53,714 nt of DNA from an uncultured Porphyromonadaceae bacterium. GTDB lineage: Bacteria; Bacteroidota; Bacteroidia; Bacteroidales; Muribaculaceae. Numbering within the stretch: the stretch's first letter is position 1; each line of letters opens with the position of its first letter. A program made the position numbers and the translations under genes. This document shows, in pieces, positions 50,192 through 53,714 of the stretch. The notes below the pieces were generated by a model. That model ran no database searches and was not told where the DNA came from. It was given only the letters and a program-made list of their open reading frames with translations. The stretch spans positions 1 to 53,714 of the forward strand of contig CANPGB010000022.1 of assembly GCA_947573485.1 (NCBI GenBank), given 5' to 3'.

Positions 50192-50199
50192 TAAATTTG
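50192..50199 (+). promoter_or_regulatory. -7 box of the ilvE operon
   Basis: TAAATTTG, 24 bases before the ATG at 50224; the -33 box is not clear. Confidence 0.55.
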
Positions 50200-50223
50200 C
50201 GCCGCATACTAAAACTGAAATAC

Positions 50224-51246
50224 ATGGATTCAGACATTGACTGGGGCACTCTGCCCTTTGGATACTATCCAACAGACTACAACGTGCGTTGCACATTCCG
50301 CGACGGCAAGTGGGGTCCTATCGAAGAGACCAAGTCGGAGACCGTAGAGCTCCACATGGCAGCTACCTGCCTCCACTACAGTCAGGAAATTTTCGAGGGC
50401 CTCAAGGCTTTCCGCGGTAAAGACGGCAAGATCCGCATCTTCCGACTCCGCGACAACGCCCGCCGAATGCAGGAGTCCGCCAAAGGAATCCTCATGGAGC
50501 CTATACCCATTGAAATATTCGAAGAAATGTGCATCCGCGCCGTCAAGCTAAACGAGCGCTTCATCCCGCCTTACGGCAGCGGTGCCTCGCTATATATCCG
50601 CCCCGTCGAAATCGGCATCTCTCCCCGTATCGGCGTAAAGGAAGCCGACGAATACCTCTTTATAGTAATGGTAACCCCCGTTGGTCCATACTTCAAAGGC
50701 GGCTTCAAGAACACCAACATCTGCATAATGCGCGACTACGACCGCGTCGCTCCCCGTGGCACCGGTCGCTGGAAAGTGGGTGGCAACTACGCAGCCTCTA
50801 TGGGCGCAGGCAAAAAGGCACACGACCTTGGCTACTCGGCAGTGCTTTACCTCGACCCCAAAGAGAAAAAATACCTCGACGAGTGCGGCCCCGCCAACTT
50901 CTATGCTGTGAAAGACGGCAAATATATCACCCCCAAGTCCGACTCTATTCTCCCCTCGATCACAAACATGAGCCTCATGACTCTCGCTCGTGAAATGGGC
51001 ATGGAAGTAGAGGAGCGCCACATCACCGTCGACGAGCTCAACGACATCTCCGAAGCCGGAGCCTGCGGTACAGCCGCCGTATGCTCGCCCATCGGCGAAA
51101 TCCACGACCTCGACAAAGGCATTAAATACATAATTTCGAAAGACGGCAAGCCCGGCCCCGTGACAACTGAGTTCGTACGCCGCCTCGACGCTATCCGCGC
51201 AGGCGAAGAACCCGACGTGCACGGTTGGATTACAATTGTGGAATGA
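50224..51246 (+). CDS. ilvE: Branched-chain amino acid aminotransferase
   Basis: 340 residues from ATG 50224 (MDSDIDWGTLPFGYYPTDYN). Class IV aminotransferase with the PLP lysine (Lys184) in RWKVGGNYAASMGAGKKAHDLGYS, the substrate loop YGSGASLYIRPVEIGISP and the C-terminal SEAGACGTAAVCSPIGEI. It interconverts branched-chain amino acids and their 2-oxo acids. The stop overlaps the following HD gene by ATGA. Confidence 0.95.
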   Translation: MDSDIDWGTLPFGYYPTDYNVRCTFRDGKWGPIEETKSETVELHMAATCLHYSQEIFEGLKAFRGKDGKIRIFRLRDNARRMQESAKGILMEPIPIEIFEEMCIRAVKLNERFIPPYGSGASLYIRPVEIGISPRIGVKEADEYLFIVMVTPVGPYFKGGFKNTNICIMRDYDRVAPRGTGRWKVGGNYAASMGAGKKAHDLGYSAVLYLDPKEKKYLDECGPANFYAVKDGKYITPKSDSILPSITNMSLMTLAREMGMEVEERHITVDELNDISEAGACGTAAVCSPIGEIHDLDKGIKYIISKDGKPGPVTTEFVRRLDAIRAGEEPDVHGWITIVE

Positions 51247-51806
51247 TCTGGCCCGACATTGTTGCCAAAATATATCCCGCAGGCCGAAAGGTCAGCGGGA
51301 TTTTGCTTACCCATAGCAGTGCCGTCGCCGCCGAAGCACTCGATATAGCACACCGCCTCAGCCTTCCACTCTCCGACGACGACATCACCGACGCCGCCAT
51401 GCTCCACGACATTGGCATAATCCGCACAAACGCCCCCGGCATAGGCTGCTACGGCACCAAGCCATACCTCTGCCACGGAGTAATAGGCGCCGACATCCTA
51501 CGCAGCCTCCGTGCCCCCGAAGCATACGCGCGCGTCGCCGAGCGACACACCGGAGCCGGACTCCTGCACTCCGAAATCGAAGCCGCAGGCCTGCCACTCC
51601 CGCCCGACCGCTCATACATGCCCGAGACAACCCTCGAGCGCCTCATATGCTACGCCGACTGCTTCTACAGCAAAGGCGCCGACATGACTCGCAAACCCCT
51701 CGAACGCGTCCGTGCATCAATGGCCCGCTTCGGCGCAGGCGTTGCCGCCCGTTTCGAAGACCTCCACGCCGAGTTCGGCACCGTTTTGCCGTTAGAGAAA
51801 AAATAA
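51243..51806 (+). CDS. HD domain phosphohydrolase
   Basis: 187 residues from ATG 51243, overlapping ilvE by ATGA. HD-superfamily metal residues: ILLTHSSAVAAEALDIA (first His), AAMLHDIGII (HD pair) and the later ERHTGAGL and YADCFYSKG. The family hydrolyses phosphate esters of nucleotides or similar. A promoter for pyrH begins within its last codons. Confidence 0.88.
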   Translation: MIWPDIVAKIYPAGRKVSGILLTHSSAVAAEALDIAHRLSLPLSDDDITDAAMLHDIGIIRTNAPGIGCYGTKPYLCHGVIGADILRSLRAPEAYARVAERHTGAGLLHSEIEAAGLPLPPDRSYMPETTLERLICYADCFYSKGADMTRKPLERVRASMARFGAGVAARFEDLHAEFGTVLPLEKK

Positions 51807-51815
51807 GTAACTTTG
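51785..51815 (+). promoter_or_regulatory. Canonical promoter of pyrH
   Basis: TTTG (51785-51788), 19-base gap, TAACTTTG (51808-51815). The -33 box is inside the end of the HD gene and the -7 box just after its stop. The transcript leader would therefore be the repeat tract at 51816-51952. Confidence 0.8.
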
Positions 51816-51952
51816 CCTCACCCCCAACCCCTCACCCAAAAACTCCTCACCCAAAAACTCCTCACCCATAACTCCTAACTCCTCACTCCTCACCAAAAAA
51901 ACTCCTAACTCCTAACTCCTAACCCCTAACCCCTAACTCCTAACTCCTAACT
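51816..51952 (+). repeat. G-free simple-repeat leader of pyrH
   Basis: 137 bases without a single G on the plus strand. The last part (51902-51950) is seven in-phase heptamers C(T/C)CCTAA; earlier are units of type CCCAAAAACTCCTCA and ACTCCTCA. The template strand is therefore TTAGGAG/TTAGGGG with many G-runs, like telomeric or G-quadruplex-forming DNA. It fills the whole 5' leader of pyrH. Confidence 0.9.
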
Positions 51953-52663
51953 ATGGATCCCCAATATAAAAGAATCCTCCTCAAACTCAGCGGCGAGTCG
52001 CTCATGGGCCACCAGGGCTACGGTATCGACCCCGACCGCCTCAACTCATACGCCCGCCAGATCGACGAACTCGCTGCCGCAGGTGTCGACATCGCTATCG
52101 TTATAGGTGGCGGCAACATCTTCCGTGGACTCTCAGGCGCAGCAAAAGGCTTCGACCGTGTCAAAGGCGACCAGATGGGCATGCTCGCCACAGTTATCAA
52201 CTCCCTCGCCCTCAGCTCAGCACTCGAGAGCCTCGGCCGTCCCGCCCGTGTGCTCACCTCAATAGGCATGTTCCCTATCGGCGAACCCTATAGCCCCGCA
52301 CGCGCTATCGAAAGCCTCGCCGACGGCAAAGTCACAATCATCGCAGGCGGCACAGGCAACCCCTTCTTCACCACCGACACCGCATCTGCCCTCCGAGCCG
52401 TAGAAGTACACGCCGATGTAATGCTCAAAGGCACACGCGTCGACGGTATCTATACCGCCGACCCCGAGAAAGACCCCACAGCCACCAAATTCGACAAAAT
52501 TACATACGACGAAATCTACAACCGTGGCCTCAAAATCATGGACCTCACCGCCACGACCCTCTGCCGCGAAAACGGCATGAAAATCGTAGTTTTCGACATG
52601 GATACCCCCGGTAACCTCCGCAAAGTTATCGAAGGTCAGCCCATAGGCACCCTCGTATATTGA
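51953..52663 (+). CDS. pyrH: UMP kinase
   Basis: 236 residues. Amino acid kinase fold with ILLKLSGESLMG, VIGGGNIFRG, DQMGMLATVINSLAL, GGTGNPFFTTDTASALRA and KGTRVDGIYTADP, all PyrH signatures. It phosphorylates UMP to UDP. The usual downstream partner frr follows, but 323 bases of repeats separate them. Confidence 0.96.
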   Translation: MDPQYKRILLKLSGESLMGHQGYGIDPDRLNSYARQIDELAAAGVDIAIVIGGGNIFRGLSGAAKGFDRVKGDQMGMLATVINSLALSSALESLGRPARVLTSIGMFPIGEPYSPARAIESLADGKVTIIAGGTGNPFFTTDTASALRAVEVHADVMLKGTRVDGIYTADPEKDPTATKFDKITYDEIYNRGLKIMDLTATTLCRENGMKIVVFDMDTPGNLRKVIEGQPIGTLVY

Positions 52664-52680
52664 CACCCTCTTCGGCGCAC

Positions 52681-52887
52681 CAGGCCCGGAGGGCCGACTA
52701 TATGGTTAACCCCGGGCGCATGTCGCCAGAGGCTTGCGAAGGCAGCGCATTACGGGCAAACAGGCCCGGAGGGCCGACCATATGGTTAACCCCGGGCGCA
52801 TGTCGCCAGAGGCTTGCGAAGGCAGCGCATTACGGGCAAACAGGCCCGGAGGGCCGACTATATGGTTAACCCCGGGCGCATGTCGCC
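52681..52887 (+). repeat. 80-bp tandem repeat, 2.6 copies, between pyrH and frr
   Basis: Units start at 52681, 52761 and 52841 with an exact 80-base period; copies 1 and 2 differ by about one base (GACTATATGG/GACCATATGG), copy 3 ends at 52887. Each unit contains GGCCC-GGA-GGGCC (hairpin), the palindrome GGTTAACC and CCCCGGGCG. No spacer-repeat alternation, so not CRISPR. 80 is not a multiple of three, so it is not coding. The rest of the gap, 52893-52986, holds an AT-rich, G-poor stretch before frr with no clear promoter. Confidence 0.9.
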
Positions 52888-52892
52888 CGGGG
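52870..52892 (+). repeat. Perfect 9-bp hairpin completing the last 80-bp repeat
   Basis: CCCCGGGCG-CATGT-CGCCCGGGG. In copies 1 and 2 the right arm is replaced by GTCGCCAGAGG, so the third copy seems to carry the intact end of the element. Confidence 0.75.
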
Positions 52893-52986
52893 CTGCGAGC
52901 CGAGCAGAAGAAAGCCGTGCCGGAGGTACGGTACCCCGCAATAAACACTTTAACCTCTTGACTTTTAACTTTAACCTTATTATAAA

Positions 52987-53547
52987 ATGACAGACCCCAA
53001 GACCTACATCGCACCCGCCGAAGAAAAAATGGAGCTCGCCGTGGCATACCTCGACGAGACCCTCGCGCGTATCCGTGCCGGTAAAGCAAATGCCAAGATT
53101 CTCGACGCCGTACGCGTTGAGTACTATGGCTCAATGGTGCCCGTGTCAAACGTCGCCAACATCTCCGTTCCCGACGCGCGCACAATTGCCATTACACCCT
53201 GGGAAAAGGCCATGTTCAAGCCCATTGAAAAAGCTATTATCAACTCAGAGGTAGGCATCACTCCCGAGAACAACGGCGAAGTTATCCGCCTCTCCATACC
53301 ACCCCTCACCGAAGACCGCCGTAAAGCCCTCGTGAAGCAGTGCAAAGCAGAGGCCGAGAACGCCAAAGTATCGGTCCGCAACGCACGCCGCGACGCTATC
53401 GACGGCCTCAAGAAAGCCGTTAAGCAGGGCATGCCCGAAGACGTCGAGAAAGACGCCGAAGCTACCACACAGAAGCTCCACGACAAATACCTCAAGAAAA
53501 TCGACGACCTCTTCGCTGTAAAAGAGAAAGAGATTCTCACCGTCTGA
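52987..53547 (+). CDS. frr: Ribosome recycling factor
   Basis: 186 residues. Typical RRF sequence: [58 protein letters not shown], then the C-terminal helices with [16 protein letters not shown] and [21 protein letters not shown]. It splits post-termination ribosomes with EF-G. Normally it follows pyrH closely; here the 80-bp repeats intervene. Confidence 0.96.
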   Translation: MTDPKTYIAPAEEKMELAVAYLDETLARIRAGKANAKILDAVRVEYYGSMVPVSNVANISVPDARTIAITPWEKAMFKPIEKAIINSEVGITPENNGEVIRLSIPPLTEDRRKALVKQCKAEAENAKVSVRNARRDAIDGLKKAVKQGMPEDVEKDAEATTQKLHDKYLKKIDDLFAVKEKEILTV

Positions 53548-53574
53548 ATTTTTACCTCAGCAAGATTCTTCTCC

Positions 53575-53714
53575 TCGTCCGTTAGGACGACGATTAATCC
53601 AATAACCCCGCACGCCGGAGCTTTAGCGAAGGCGCGCGGGGTTATCGTACATACGCGAGGGGCGTCCGGCAGGGTGTAGGGCGTCCGCCAGGACGCTGAT
53701 TAATCCAGTAACCC
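53575..53714. repeat. Two copies of a hairpin element with covarying stem, second one cut by the window end
   Basis: Copy A: TCGTCC-GTTA-GGACGA (53575-53590) then CGATTAATCCAATAACCCC. Copy B: GCGTCC-GCCA-GGACGC then TGATTAATCCAGTAACCC at the end. The terminal base pair of the stem covaries (T-A versus G-C). Between them lies a long inverted repeat: ATAACCCCGC pairs with GCGGGGTTAT-type sequence (53602-53645), with an inner CGCC/GGCG stem. An intergenic repeat family is likely. Confidence 0.7.

Noticed and set aside
52681-52887. CRISPR array
   Set aside because: Whole 80-bp units are identical with no variable spacers and no cas genes nearby.
52660-52961. Short frames through the 80-bp repeats
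   Set aside because: The 80-base period shifts frame at each copy, so no protein repeat would be kept.

Overview
The window is a piece of a Bacteroidales chromosome, most likely Muribaculaceae (S24-7) or a close relative. This rests on the many promoters of Bacteroidota type (TTTG, a gap of 19-20 bases, then TAnnTTTG), a SusC/SusD/SusE/SusF-type locus, a hybrid two-component regulator (HTCS), T9SS-sorted surface protein, fairly GC-rich coding DNA and Bacteroidota-only families (DUF4271, alternative GlmU, DUF5024-like). The family-level placement is inference.

Layout. 1-2.74 kb: a more AT-rich locus with the 5' end of a putative sensor kinase (minus) divergent from an outer-membrane TonB-receptor-like barrel (plus); a 22-bp-period direct repeat lies between them. 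2.8-5.8 kb: acyltransferase, DJ-1/PfpI protein and an unknown protein. 5.9-10.2 kb: a probable operon of a small membrane protein, an ECF sigma factor, an outer-membrane barrel, a 2x[4Fe-4S] protein and a flavin oxidoreductase. 10.3-14.7 kb: GNAT, hydrolase, unknown protein, HigBA toxin-antitoxin, PAS protein, PgeF and DUF4332. 14.7-16.6 kb: CotH-family surface protein (minus). 16.7-23.2 kb: housekeeping genes in tightly overlapping operons (polyprenyl synthase, Big_5 lipoprotein, LOG protein; DUF4271, HemD, RnpA, YidD, TatD). 23.2-26.4 kb (minus): PagL-like lipid A deacylase, lipoprotein and DAHP synthase/chorismate mutase. 26.8-28.6 kb: RluB with a long prion-like N-terminus, then DUF486. 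28.7-30.2 kb (minus): BtuG-like beta-propeller lipoprotein, and an antitoxin with a truncated YafQ toxin. 30.4-31.5 kb: GlmU-like enzyme. 31.7-35.6 kb (minus): a large LRR/T9SS surface protein preceded by a cobalamin riboswitch with its own canonical promoter. 35.7-40.7 kb (minus): an MscS channel and HTCS transcribed together. 40.8-48.0 kb (minus): susCDEF-type glycan uptake operon. 48.4-50.1 kb (minus): ECF sigma, anti-sigma-like protein and a DUF5024-like secreted protein. 50.2-53.7 kb: IlvE, HD hydrolase, PyrH and Frr, separated by striking repeats.

The main candidate for something undescribed is the cobalamin riboswitch placed directly upstream of the LRR/T9SS protein, which has an aromatic-rich N-terminal domain. 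This suggests a cobalamin-repressed surface protein working in corrinoid capture, perhaps with the BtuG-like lipoprotein 6 kb away. Other notable points are the G-free heptamer-repeat leader of pyrH, the 80-bp tandem repeats between pyrH and frr, the prion-like RluB tail, and a candidate autoregulatory ECF promoter with an 11-mer shared by both ECF operons. No rRNA, tRNA, CRISPR array or insertion sequence was seen.
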